Source: Aureobasidium sp. EXF-3400 | Lineage: Eukaryota > Ascomycota > Dothideomycetes > Dothideales > Saccotheciaceae | DNA: 64,000 nt | Direction: 5' to 3' | NCBI GenBank assembly: GCA_024195585.1 | Contig: SWBL01000059.1 | Span: 62,001 to 126,000, forward strand | Shown: one piece after another, positions 32,184 through 42,855 of the stretch | Layout: each line of letters opens with the position of its first letter | Position numbering within the stretch: position 1 is the first letter of the stretch | The notes under the pieces: model-generated | Told to the model about the DNA's origin: nothing | Database searches by the model: none | Seen by the model: the letters and a program-made list of their open reading frames with translations, nothing else | Position numbers and translations under genes: made by a program

Positions 32184-34217
32184 ATGAGGCTCACTACCTG
32201 GAATGTCAATGGCATCCGCAATCCGTTCTCTTACCATCCATGGAGTATTACAAAGACTTTCCCGGCCATGTTCGATATCCTCGAAGCCGATATCATTGTC
32301 ATGCAGGAACTCAAAATCCAGAGAAAGGACCTGCGTGATGACATGGTGATACTCGATGGCTGGGATTGCTATTTCAGCTTGCCTAGACAGAAGAAAGGTT
32401 TGCTCATCACAATTGTGCATTACTGGACCTGTTTCTCATGAATACATTCTAGGCTATTCGGGTGTAGGTATCTATACTCGCAACTCCACCTGCTCTCCCA
32501 TCCGAGCCGAAGAAGGTATCCTTGGAGTCTTGACGCCACCAAACTCAACAACCCAATATCGCAGTCTACCAGAATCTCAGCAAATCGGTGGATATCTCTC
32601 TGAGATGGAACTTGCAGACCTCGGTGTTGATCCCTTTCTTCTGGATGCCGAAGGCCGCTGTGTGTGTCTCGAATTCCCTGCTTTCGTTCTCTTCGGTGTC
32701 TACAGTCCAGCCAACTCCAACGGTCTCCGAGATGACTTTCGTTATGCCTTCCTCACTGCCTTGGATTGCCGCATACGCAAGCTCAACAAGATGGGCAAGC
32801 GAGTTGTCTTGGTTGGCGACCTCAATGTTTCCCGAGGCTTGATTGACACGGCTTCTTCGGCTGAGGATATCAAGAAAGCTGGCTTGACGAGCGAGGAGTA
32901 CGTCAGTACACCAAATCGCCGCATCTTCAATCAGCTCATCATCGGTGGCGAGGTCTATGGTGAAAGAGACGAAGGCCGGGAGGAACCTATCATGCTTGAC
33001 ACCACCAGAGAATTCCATCCTGAGAGGACGGGCATGTACACCCATTGGGAGGTGAAAATCAATGCCAGACCTGGAAACTTTGGAAGTCGTATCGACTTTG
33101 TCCTGGCGAGTGGCTCTATGCGCGATTGGTTCGCCCATGCCGACATCCAAGAAGGGCTCATGGTTTGTGCAATCATATCTGCCTTCTGAGACTCATGCTG
33201 ACTTGCTCCTAGGGTTCTGACCACTGCCCGGTATACGGCGAGTTCAAAGATGTTGTCAGTGTGGAAGGTGATGATGGAAGTTCAGAAACAAAGCTGATCG
33301 ATATCATGAACCCTCCTGGCATTTTCAACAATGGCGTCCGTCAGAAAGAGTGGAATATCAAAGAGCTGCCTCCCTTCAGTGCCAGACTCATGCCAGAGTT
33401 CTACCAAAGAAGAAGCATCAAAGACATGTTCAAGAAGCCCACCGTTCCTCCAGCTCCAGCTTCTACGTCGAACAGCCAGACAGTCACGTCATCGGCATCA
33501 CAATCCACACATACTACCGATGAATCTCGTGTAAAGGATGAATTTACATCTACAGCAGCACCTCATTCGAAGACCGCTGTCTCCCCATCTCCAGACAGGA
33601 AGCGTAAAGCATCAGAGACATCTGTTTCCCAAACAACAAAGAAGCAGAAGGCAGCTCCAAGCTCTACATCAAAGGCAGCTCCTGCCAAAGGTCAAAAGAG
33701 TCTAAAGGGCTTCTTCCAATCGAAACCAAAGCCAGAAGAGCCGGCCACCGGTGTGACAGAGGGCTTGCCTGATCTGAGCAAACCCGGTGCATCAAAAGAT
33801 GCAGAAGAGACGGTAGGCGATTCTACCATGTCCGAAGCAGCTCTTCCAACATCTACATCGCACTCTGTCAGCGCCAAAGACCTGGTATCTTCTGCTAACG
33901 CACGAGGTAGTCAGATAGGCTCTGAAACAAAGCCTGATGCTCAACTTCTGCCTCCGCTTGACGACGATGACGAGATGGTGTACGATCCAATCGTCAACAA
34001 GGAGTCGTGGCAGACACTCTTCCGCAAACCAGCAGCACCATTATGCGAAAGCCACGAAGAGCCGTGCAAGAGCATGCAGACCAGAAAGAAAGGAGAGAAC
34101 CAGGGCCGTAGCTTCTGGATGTGTGCAAGGCCATTGGGACCATCAGGCACGAAAGAGAAAGGTACACAATGGCGATGCGGCACATTCATATGGTGCAGCG
34201 ACTTCAAGACAGCATGA
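32184..34217 (+). CDS. APN2: AP endonuclease 2 (class II DNA lyase)
   Basis: Exons 32184-32397, 32453-33162, 33213-34217; 642 residues. The exonuclease III-type fold has all catalytic motifs: TWNVNGIRN, MQELKIQ (metal Glu), YSPANSN, VGDLNVS, SRIDFVLA and GSDHCPVY. The C-terminal half is disordered, with a PCNA-binding motif QKSLKGFF (about 468-475, QxxLxxFF). It ends in a GRF zinc finger (CESHEEPCKSM, then WMCARP, WRCGTFIW). The enzyme cuts abasic sites and trims 3' blocks in base excision repair. APN2 next to the mating-type genes is one of the most conserved MAT flanks in filamentous ascomycetes. Its 3' end converges on MAT1-2-1. Confidence 0.96.
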
Positions 34218-34473
34218 ATGAGGTAGATGCATTAGTTGTGATTGATTGCTATGGAAAGAAAAGCATTATTTGCTTGAAAAGGAGTAAGACGAACGAAATG
34301 GAAAAGAAGAGAAACAAAACGTTTGAAACATCCAATGCGCAGTACGCCGACCATGCAAAGACTCCTTTCCCCTCTATGCTCCTCCTTTTATCCTTCTTTT
34401 GTAAAAACAACAACAAAGAACGATGATGATTGAGGACTGCCATGCTCGTGGATGATGGTGTGATGTTGGTCGA

Positions 34474-35744
34474 TCAGTTGACAAACTCCATGCCCCACAT
34501 ATGCTCAGGCATCTGCTCCAAGAACTCTGTGAAACGCTGAGACTCGAGGTCGTTGTACTGGAAGCCACTCTCAGTAGCGACAGCAAGACCGCCATCCTGC
34601 TCCATGCCCTGGAGCTCGCGTGCCAACATGTCCTCGATCGAAGACTCAAAGCCGGTCAAGTCAGACTGAGCCATGGCGAGGTCGTTGGTGGTGAAGGTAG
34701 GGTTGGAGACTGAGGCGCCAGCATTGCCGTCTGCCATGGCGTGGTTGAGGGTAGTGGGCAGGACAGTGCAGGCAGCAGGAGCGCGGACAGTGGTGGGACC
34801 AAACATCATGTCGTTGTTGTGGTCGTCCATGAGATCGGCGAAAAGGTCGAGCTGGTTGGGCTGGAAGGAGTCGATGGTGAAAGAGGCAAGGTCGCCATTG
34901 GCAGAGTAGTGGAAAGAAGGGTCGTCGAAGTTGGCAAGGTCGACAATCTGAGCGGGCGAGGTGACTGACGAAAAGGGGCCAGTCGTGGATGGGGTAGGCG
35001 AGAAGGTGGTGATGCCAGTAGGCATGTCTGCGTTGAAGGAAGCAGAGGCTGAAGTAGATGCAGAGGCGGAAGGAGTGTCCTGCTGGGCGGCAAGAGCCAT
35101 GGCCTTGCGCTTGGTCATGCGGCGCTTCTTCTCATGGGGCTTGCGAGGCTGGTATTGGTAGTCAGGGTGGTCGCGAAGGTGCTGGCGCTTGACGCTCTCG
35201 GCCTTGTCCTTGTCCTTCCATTGCTTCTTGACAGGCTCGGACTCATCGCGCCACATCTTGCCAATGACCTTTGCTGTAAACAATTGTAAGTTTATCGCTC
35301 ATGAAGAGTGGGAGTGCGTAACAGAAAACAACTTACAAATCTCATTGTTGTGGAGGCCAGGGTTACGAGCGACAATGTCTGGATGGTTGTGCTTGCGGTA
35401 GAGGATGAATGCATCGGCAGGACGGCTGACTTTGGTGCCCTTCTTGGAAGAGTCAGGAGAAGCGGGAGACTCGGGCGACGACACAGCAGTCTCATACGAC
35501 TGGATGTGTGAGCCAGGAGGCAGCACACTTATGCTTAGCAAACCAGAGGCAGTGTCATGCTTAACCTCAACCTACGTATCGTCGAAAATCCGACAAGTCA
35601 CAGTAGAGTGGTATTCGAGAAAGATGCGCATCATACACACCTGCCACGCTGAGCGATGGCAGCGAGGCCATCGTCATCGAGGCAGTTTGTGGGATCGGGC
35701 GGGAGAAGAATCGATATCTTTGGTGCGGTGTTCATCACCTGCAT
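34474..35744 (-). CDS. MAT1-2-1: Mating-type HMG-box transcription factor MAT1-2-1
   Basis: Exons 35641-35744, 35337-35533, 34474-35273; 366 residues. The MATA_HMG box starts at SRPADAFILYRKHNHPDIVA and runs through HNNEISKVIGKMW to HLRDHPDYQYQPRKPHEKKR. The second intron falls inside the Ser codon of NNEIS, the position conserved in ascomycete MAT1-2-1 genes. The long C-terminal part is Ser/Ala/Thr-rich, with phenylalanine/Asp motifs resembling an activation domain. The protein sets one mating identity and controls pheromone and sexual genes. Two in-frame ATGs (35744, 35735) and two in-frame acceptors (AAG ending 35534 or 35528) leave the N terminus open by a few residues. It is transcribed towards APN2. 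Confidence 0.94.
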
Positions 35745-36068
35745 GTCACATTCACTGGCGATGTTTCTTGGTGGAGATGCCCTTTACCGTTCAATTCGCC
35801 GAGATTCCCGAATCCTTCGAGCGACAGAAAGTGAAGTGAACTGTGAGTGTGGATGTCGGCAAGATCGGTGGCGGTGAGAGACGTATCGGCCAGTGAGGAG
35901 AAATTGAGTGAATAACAATATGAGAACAAGCGGCTGGCTGACTGGTATTGTTGGACTGAAATTTTCAACAATAGCAAGGTGATTCCTATTGATATAGCTA
36001 TCAGCAATCACCTCTTTTTTGTTTTCTCAACAGGCTTTGACACTTCTTCTCTCTTTCGTCTTCTCACG
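35745..36068. promoter_or_regulatory. Divergent upstream region of MAT1-2-1 and the unnamed MAT gene
   Basis: 324 bp separate the two starts. A short ATG-TGA mini-frame precedes the MAT1-2-1 start on its leader. No clear TATA box or HMG-binding site could be assigned; called by layout. Confidence 0.4.
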
Positions 36069-37292
36069 ATGCACTCTTCATCCCATCCAACAACCACCAT
36101 GCATCCCAAGATCATCCACATCACCTTGAACGAGCTGGAGCAGCCCGGCTTCGAAGTTGGTGAGGATCACACCGTTGCGCTTCGACTCGAAAGACATCTC
36201 TAATAGACCATCAGCTGGTGCAGAAGAGAAATATCTGGAAACTCGCACCATGTGCCAAGACATCATCGCCGACCTGAGATGCATCCAGAGAGTCTACGCC
36301 CTCGAACCAAAGCACTTCGATCGTGACACAATCTGCAAACACCTCAAAGGGATTCTGGCAGAATATCACCTGCTCCGAAACGACGCAACTCGCTTTGCTT
36401 CCAGGGCCGAGTACGAAGACTTTCTGGCGACCATGTACACTTTGACCGCGGAGACGGCACAGGTCATCCACGCCATCAAACGCAGAGATCAGGTTCGCCT
36501 GAAAGTCCAGGAAGAAACAGTCAGAGACACTACCGAGGAATCAAATCCCCATCACAAATCACACCTGCCGCCTTGGAGCCAATTCCTCGCACCAGGCTCG
36601 CCATCTTATGCCGTCGCCCGCTTCTTGTCTCCGTTCGAGTCACGTCCTCCTTCACATCCCAGCTTCCCAGACTATCACCGTGTCATTCGTACCTCGTTCC
36701 AGACTCTTCCCCAGGCAGCTATGGGAATCCTGGCAACCTGGGCTTCCGAATTCCAGCAAGCAAACGACTACTTCCACCAGGTATCTGCTCACTGTTACTA
36801 CGGGAAGATCAAGATCGAATAATGTGCTAATACTCCGACAGCGTTATCCAGAAGAGAGAGAGTTCGCAGGAGTGAGTGGAGCTCGTGCACTGTTTTGCGG
36901 ACAATGCTAACAGAGCATGCATAGCCTCTACCTCCAAAGCTCGCTCATTTCCGCCAGATGGCTCTCACGCAGACCGGCTTGAAGACCGAAGCGCTACAAT
37001 TTGTAAGCCGGAGACCAAAGAGAATATTCTGTATGAAATCACGACTGACAGCCGTACAGCACAACCTTGGAAACCGTCCCTATGCACAGGTAAGAAAAGA
37101 AAATGTTCTCGAACCGTAGAATATTCTGACATAGATTAGGGAATCGAACAGGTCAACGGACAGGGCCCAGAAGAGACAGCTACGCTCGGCAGATTTTTGG
37201 GAATGTTGGAGGGAAAGGATGTCGTTACTCCTTTTGCTGCAAACAGATGTTACGTGATCCGTCGCTGGGTTCTTGGAAGGATGGAAGCTTGA
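36069..37292 (+). CDS. Unnamed MAT-locus gene, 315-residue protein of unknown family
   Basis: Six exons from splice signals: 36069-36159, 36215-36780, 36842-36871, 36925-37002, 37060-37089, 37140-37292. All five introns (50-61 nt) have good donors and fall in compatible phases; two exons are only 30 nt. The N-terminal half is helical and Cys-containing (MCQDIIADLRCIQRVYALEP, ICKHLKGILAEYHLLRND). The middle is Pro/Ser-rich (PPWSQFLAPGSP, RFLSPFESRPPSHPSFPD). The C terminus has FHQRYPEER, HNLGNRPYAQ and RCYVIRRWVLGRMEA. It has no HMG or alpha box, no signal peptide and no membrane segment. It lies between the two MAT regulators, so a role in sexual development is likely by position only. Residue 1 could also be the Met at base 36099. 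Confidence 0.78.
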
Positions 37293-37748
37293 ATATTGGG
37301 ACCTTGAAAGGAACGAAATTTGGAACTTGAGAAGATGGTGGTGTCTTTACCTATGCCAGTTTTTGATATTGTGTTTTTCCTACGCCAATCTTCCAATATG
37401 TGATTCATTTGACGGTAGGCATCAGAGTGAGGTCGCCAGCTATTTCTGCATACCGGTTTCGCGAAAATACACTGGTGCATTATTTGGCTGCGAGATGCCA
37501 GTCAGAGAGCCCGAATTGAGAAGTGAGAGGAGAGAGGTGAAATGTGAAAAGTGAAAAATGCAGACTGAAATCACTCACTGAAGCTCCGCTCACTCTGAAG
37601 CGCATACCAGCCCCTGTTTTCACCGAGTCTCAAACTTCCTTTGTCTTTCTCCTGAAACATTCCTCATCCGCTTCCACATTCCACCGCACAACCATTTCCG
37701 CTCAATTCTTTGTTACACAAGCATCCCTCGGTTCCAAATCACGCAACA
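37293..37748. other. Intergenic within the MAT locus
   Basis: 456 bp between the unnamed MAT gene and MAT1-1-1. It holds a purine-rich GTGAGAGGAGAGAGG stretch (37523-37537) and the MAT1-1-1 leader. No gene and no visible copy of either MAT gene. Confidence 0.45.
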
Positions 37749-39030
37749 ATGTCTGCCGTCATGCCTGAGTCGATGGCTCTGCTCCTCGAGAAGTATTCGC
37801 CTGAACAGATTGCAGAGGTCGTCGATGCGGTGATGAAGATGCGTCCAGCTGTCTCTCAGAGAGCTGCCGTCGCTTCCACTACAGCTGCTACACCTGTCTC
37901 CGCCGTCACCGAGCGCAAGAAGCGCGCAAAGAAGTCGACAACCTCGAAGGTTGCGCACTCATCTTCTGGCAGCATCGCACCCACTCGCCCCCTCAACTCC
38001 TGGATGGCCTTCAGAAGTAAGTCGATTCGTCGGATGAGAGTGCGCACAAATCGTTCTAACCAGTCCGCCAGGTTACCACTCTCCCATCTTCAAGTCGTTC
38101 CAGCAGAAGGACATCTCTGGCTTCTTGACTCGCATGTGGCAGAACGACCCTTTCAAGGCCAAGTGGAGCATCCTTGCTAAGGCCTACTCGATCATTCGTG
38201 AGAGCAACACCAAGGACGCTGCACCTCTTGACAAGTTCCTGGCGCTCACCTGCCCTTTGATCGGCGTCGTCCCCAGAGATGATTACCTCGGCGTCATGGG
38301 CTGGAGCATTGTTGACACCGCTGGAGTCAAGAGCATGGAGCGCATGTACACTCCCGACATCTCTTCATTCCCTGAGAACATTTTGACCACCAACTTGTCC
38401 TCGGAGGAGATTGTCGCTCACTGTCAGCGTGTCAGCTACGTTGAACACAATGACATCGACGTCGCTCGCAACCAAGGCTCGACTGCTGCTCTCGCCATGG
38501 CTGCTCAGCCCATGTTCGGTTCAGCTCCTCAGGAAGTCATCGCTCGCAGCCATTCCACCAGCCACATTCAGCAGAACCACAACATGGTTCGCAACTCAGG
38601 CTCGGCCATCACTTTCACCAACATGGCTGCTCAGCCCATGTCCCATGACACATCGTCTTCTCCTTCTGTTTTCGACTTCTCGGACCCCGAGTCTCCTTTC
38701 CAGCAGAACCAGCAGGTCATCGACGACTTGTTTGTCAGTGGTCCTACCATCCAAGACGCTCTAATCCAGAACAACAACAACGCTGTCGGCGCCAGCGGCC
38801 CTGTCAGACAAGCTGTTCATGACCTCTCAAGCCAGCAGTATCCTTTCATGGACGAGTTCGATCCCTTCCAATCCAGCTCGCTCGACTTTGATCCCTTCAA
38901 CATGAACCAGGATGCCGCCTTCGCCAGTAACAGCATCGGCACCTACCTTGCACCTGGAAGCAACGACTTCCCTGAGACCTTCAACATCGACGACTTGTTG
39001 AGCAGCGACCTTTTCGACATGAGCAAATGA
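37749..39030 (+). CDS. MAT1-1-1: Mating-type alpha-box transcription factor MAT1-1-1
   Basis: Exons 37749-38016 and 38072-39030; 408 residues. The alpha box begins PTRPLNSWMAFRSYHSPIF (about 79-97), continues FQQKDISGFLTRMWQNDP and WSILAKAYSIIRES, and ends LDKFLALTCPLIGVVPRDDY. The intron after MAFR is the position conserved in MAT1-1-1 genes. The C terminus is Ser/Asp/Phe-rich (FDFSDPESPF, FDPFQSSSLDFDPF), resembling an activation region. It holds a degenerate internal duplication of about 42 residues (repeated MAAQPM blocks near 38495 and 38621). It sets the opposite identity to MAT1-2-1; both in one haploid locus implies homothallism. No frameshift or premature stop is seen. Confidence 0.95.
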
Positions 39031-39400
39031 GCATGGCAAAGCAACATGTCATTCCAATCATGCACTCGTCGCTTGGTAGCCTTCCTCGGACGAGGTTCTC
39101 AGAGACACAACACCTGGGCGACCAACACTATACATTGCAACCAACAGTGTTGTATATAGACGAAGAATCGGGTTGTCGATAGGAAGATAATTACAGTAAT
39201 GAGGAGGAATGCATCTGGGAAAGGAAAGAAGATGAGGGGTCACTGGCGTCGCGGAAGCTCGGGCGTGCGAGTTTGGTGTAGCTGCAACTCGCGACCTTTC
39301 CTGTACATAGACCATACTTTGCCTTTACCTTCTATCACAAACAATCGAAATGCAATCCAAACCCTCTTGATCTGCCAGCTCTTCCCATGCAGCAAACAAC
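39031..39400. other. Intergenic right of MAT, no gene seen
   Basis: 370 bp with the MAT1-1-1 3' end and the upstream region of the SMP-domain gene. No remnant MAT sequence recognised. Confidence 0.4.
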
Positions 39401-42400
39401 ATGACCCTCAAATCGCTGTTGCTGGCGTACGTCGTCGGCGGCCTGACCTTCATCCCCCTGCTCGCCCTTCTCCTTGGCGCCTTCGCATACGTTGCATTCA
39501 CCCAACCCGTTGCTCCCGTGTCGACTGCCACGCCTACCAACCATGTAGACCCAAAAATCACTGCGAAGACGATAGACGAACTCGGCGAGAAGAGCAAGGA
39601 TACAGACAGTGAACTCGACACAGCAGCCGCTTACTTTGCTGTTTGCAGAGAGTATGTTCCAGGCGGCATCAATGGCAAGCCTCCGGAGCGCTCTACCCCG
39701 GCCGGTGAGGTTCTCATAGCAGAGAGTCCAAGTGTCTACCAGAGCATGTACAGAAGCATCTTTGAGCGAGGCAAGACATCGATTCCAACCATTGAAGGCG
39801 ACAAGCGCGACGGCAAGGCCGTCAAGAAGGCTCGCAACGTCTTCTATGTTGTCTTGAGACATGGTCATCTCATGCTCTACGACGACTCCGAGCAGGTCGA
39901 AGTGCGACACGTTGTATCCCTTGCCCATCATGACATCGACGTATACGCTGGAGGAGACCCCGTGCCCGAAGGAGATCTTTGGATCAAGCGCAACTGTATT
40001 CGTCTGACCAGGAAACCTCTCGCTGGCGAGACTTCTCCTTCGTCCAAGCCTTTTCACTTCTTTTCCGACAACTGCTCTGAGAAGGAAGATTTCTACCATG
40101 CCTTGCTACACACCCAGTCCTCCATTCTCAGTACTGACCAGCCTCCGCTACCTCAGAAGTTCGATACTCCAGACATCATCAAACTTGTACAGAATCTACA
40201 CTCGTCTGACGCCGACGCTCATTCGCGCTGGATCAACGGTATTGTCGGGCGCATTTTCCTTGCCATGTACAAGACCAAAGACATTGAGAACTTCATCCGC
40301 GCCAAGATCAACAAGAAGATCTCTCGCGTACCCAAGCCAAACTTGATCGCTTCCATCGACATCATGGGCATTGACATGGGCGACAGTGCTCCCATAATCA
40401 GTAATCCTAGACTGAAGGAGCTCACGGTGAACGGTGACATGACAATCGAGCTAGACGTCAAGTACAACGGCGGTTTCAGAATTGAGATGGGAGCGGTTGC
40501 ACGTATCGATCTTGGAACTCGCTTCAAGGCCCGTGAAGTCAGCCTGATCATGGCAGGCGAGCTGAAGAAACTCAGCGGTCACCTTCTGATTCGTGTCAAG
40601 CCTCCTCCAAGTAACCGTATCTGGATGACATTCGAGACCATGCCTCAGATCGAAATGAGTATCCAGCCCATCGTCAGCAGCAGACAGATTACCTACGGTG
40701 TCATTCTACGTGCCATTGAGAGCAGGATCCGAGAAGTTATTGGTGAGACGATTGTTCTCCCCAACTGGGACGACAGTCCGTTCCTGGACACCTTGAAGAA
40801 AGAGTACAGAGGTGGCATATTCGAGCCTTCGCCTTCAGACGAAGAGCCTACTGGTCTGGAGAAGGCTGCTATGGCAGACGCCGGCTCCGTTGAAACTGCA
40901 GCACATGAACTCACGAATAGCGTTGGTGGTGATGACGACTCAGAATATGGCGTTATTCATACTCTTGCAGAAACTGGAGCGAAGACCTTGAGCATGCCCA
41001 GCCTCCTGGAGCCAGTACAGAAACTCAACTTCCGAAAGAACGCAAGACGGTCGGCGACTTCTCTGGGAGAGGCTATCGAGAGTCCGACTGGCGCATCGAC
41101 CAGCACGACTGCTGTATCCACCCCATCATCGCCGCCTCTACGTCCACGTACGCCACCTGGGAAGCCTCGAAACTTGCGTCACAATTCGTTCTCTGCCGCG
41201 GCGACCCCCCTGGTTAGCACCGAGGGCTCGAACATTGAGGCAGTAAAATCACACACAAAGAAAAAGGGACAAAAAGATGCAGTCGAGATGGTGAAAGAAG
41301 TCAATTCGAAGGCACAGTCAACGGCTACATCGCCAGTGGCACTGCGCGAAACCGAAAATGTCGTACCTATCGAGTCTGAGACATTCTCGACTCTCGCAAC
41401 GCAAGATGAAGAAGATGCACCGATTGATCCTTCTATTCTACGACGAAGCTCTGAACCTTTAGAACAGCATGCAACAAAACAGCGGGCGGAACCTCAACTA
41501 TCCGCCACAGCAGATATTCCCGCCAGATCACCATCGGTGAAGTCTCTGGATACGTCAAGCCCGTCAGGCACAAATCCATCTCATCTCAGTACGGCCGCAA
41601 ATGCTGCGAAGAAATGGGGTTGGCAAGTTCTCAACAGACAGAACGGATCTTCGTCGACCACAGGAAACTCTTTCGGCGGCTTGAGCAAGAGGTTTTCAGT
41701 ATCGTCGGCTAGTAGTGGATCGTCTTCAGTGTCATTGCCATCACAGCCACCTGATGCAAATGCTCTGAAAGCAGCACTGCTGGCTCAACCGATGGGTCGT
41801 GGAATGCCTTTGCCGCCACCCGGTACTCCACTCCCAGGACCTCAGAGAAGTCTTTGGGCGTCATCAGGGTTGAACTTGCCAGGCCTCAAGCGCAAGCCTG
41901 TAGGAGCAAACTCGGCCTCCCAACAGCAGAGCAAGGAAGCGGAAAAGCTTGACCATGTTGGCGAACAGCAGCCTCGACAACCACCGCCGTTACCAAAGAG
42001 ACCTAGACCCACGAGCAGAGAGGTGCCTCAATCAAGAATACCACCAGCCAGATATGAAGAGCAAGCAGCTGGTGATTCTGACGTGTTTGTGGTTGCCGCT
42101 CCTGTGGAGGAAGATAGTATGCCCAACACACCAACCATCGAACGAGTAGATCACGGCATGTCAGCATACACAGAAGAAGCTCAGCCAGCTTCACATGTGG
42201 AAGACATACCAACACAGCTGCATCCTGACGTCGAGCAGACAATCACTCAAGAGGCAGTTACAGGAGAAACAGAGCCCGAGCACGAAGCGGTACAAGGACA
42301 CGCACTCGAACCAGTGGCACAACACACCGATGTTCACACAGCACTCGAGCCCTCGAACCCAACCCTTCATCACGAAAGAAACGATACAGAAGATGGAGAT

Positions 42401-42448
42401 ATCAGCGGCTCGCTCGAGGCAACCGATATGGCGGGAGGATTGCGTTGA
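39401..42448 (+). CDS. SMP-domain lipid-transfer protein, Nvj2/TEX2-like
   Basis: A single exon of 1,015 residues. The N-terminal membrane segment (about 8-33, GGLTFIPLLALLLGAFAYVAF) is followed by a PH-like domain (about 140-240, ARNVFYVVLRHGHLMLYDD). An SMP domain comes next (about 268-465), with HSRWINGIVGRIFLAMYKT, NPRLKELTVNGDMTIELDV and MSIQPIVSSRQITY. The C-terminal 550 residues are disordered, Ser/Pro/Thr-rich with Pro patches (LPPPGTPLPGPQ). This order (TM-PH-SMP) is that of yeast Nvj2 and animal TEX2, which sit in the ER and move ceramide or other lipids at contact sites with vacuole or Golgi. Here it flanks the MAT region on the right, where many ascomycetes have SLA2. Confidence 0.9.
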   Translation: MTLKSLLLAYVVGGLTFIPLLALLLGAFAYVAFTQPVAPVSTATPTNHVDPKITAKTIDELGEKSKDTDSELDTAAAYFAVCREYVPGGINGKPPERSTPAGEVLIAESPSVYQSMYRSIFERGKTSIPTIEGDKRDGKAVKKARNVFYVVLRHGHLMLYDDSEQVEVRHVVSLAHHDIDVYAGGDPVPEGDLWIKRNCIRLTRKPLAGETSPSSKPFHFFSDNCSEKEDFYHALLHTQSSILSTDQPPLPQKFDTPDIIKLVQNLHSSDADAHSRWINGIVGRIFLAMYKTKDIENFIRAKINKKISRVPKPNLIASIDIMGIDMGDSAPIISNPRLKELTVNGDMTIELDVKYNGGFRIEMGAVARIDLGTRFKAREVSLIMAGELKKLSGHLLIRVKPPPSNRIWMTFETMPQIEMSIQPIVSSRQITYGVILRAIESRIREVIGETIVLPNWDDSPFLDTLKKEYRGGIFEPSPSDEEPTGLEKAAMADAGSVETAAHELTNSVGGDDDSEYGVIHTLAETGAKTLSMPSLLEPVQKLNFRKNARRSATSLGEAIESPTGASTSTTAVSTPSSPPLRPRTPPGKPRNLRHNSFSAAATPLVSTEGSNIEAVKSHTKKKGQKDAVEMVKEVNSKAQSTATSPVALRETENVVPIESETFSTLATQDEEDAPIDPSILRRSSEPLEQHATKQRAEPQLSATADIPARSPSVKSLDTSSPSGTNPSHLSTAANAAKKWGWQVLNRQNGSSSTTGNSFGGLSKRFSVSSASSGSSSVSLPSQPPDANALKAALLAQPMGRGMPLPPPGTPLPGPQRSLWASSGLNLPGLKRKPVGANSASQQQSKEAEKLDHVGEQQPRQPPPLPKRPRPTSREVPQSRIPPARYEEQAAGDSDVFVVAAPVEEDSMPNTPTIERVDHGMSAYTEEAQPASHVEDIPTQLHPDVEQTITQEAVTGETEPEHEAVQGHALEPVAQHTDVHTALEPSNPTLHHERNDTEDGDISGSLEATDMAGGLR

Positions 42449-42855
42449 TAGACGAGAGTTATGTCTATACCCTTCTCTCCACTCCTCTTTTCTGATTATG
42501 ACACGATAAAAACAAAAACGCAATGAAATCCTTCCACGTCTTATTTCTCGCCGATTCTTTGTGTGATCTATTCTAATTTGATTGATATGGCGCGCAGAGA
42601 GAGTGTGTGGTGATTGATTGCCGATGTTCCAATAGTTCACCTTCTCAGCTTTCTCAGCTTTCTCAGCTAAATCAAAAGTAGATCTTACACGACGCAAAAG
42701 ACACAGAAACATGTAGAAAATGAAGTAAAAAAGAAAACACCACTTTATTGATATCTATTGATACAAACCAGTAGACTCACATTGCAGACACCAGAGAACA
42801 ATGTCAAAACACCACTTACCTACCTATGTATGGAATTGTTACCCTTGCAAAGCAT
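42449..42855. other. Convergent 3' region with a 9 bp tandem repeat
   Basis: This stretch lies between the SMP gene and the zinc-ribbon-like gene. It contains three perfect copies of TTCTCAGCT (42642-42668). No gene seen. Confidence 0.5.

Noticed and set aside
39335..40099. 254-codon minus-strand frame opposite the SMP-domain gene
   Set aside because: It is antisense to a confident gene with PH and SMP domains; its product has no domain, and it starts without a clear context.
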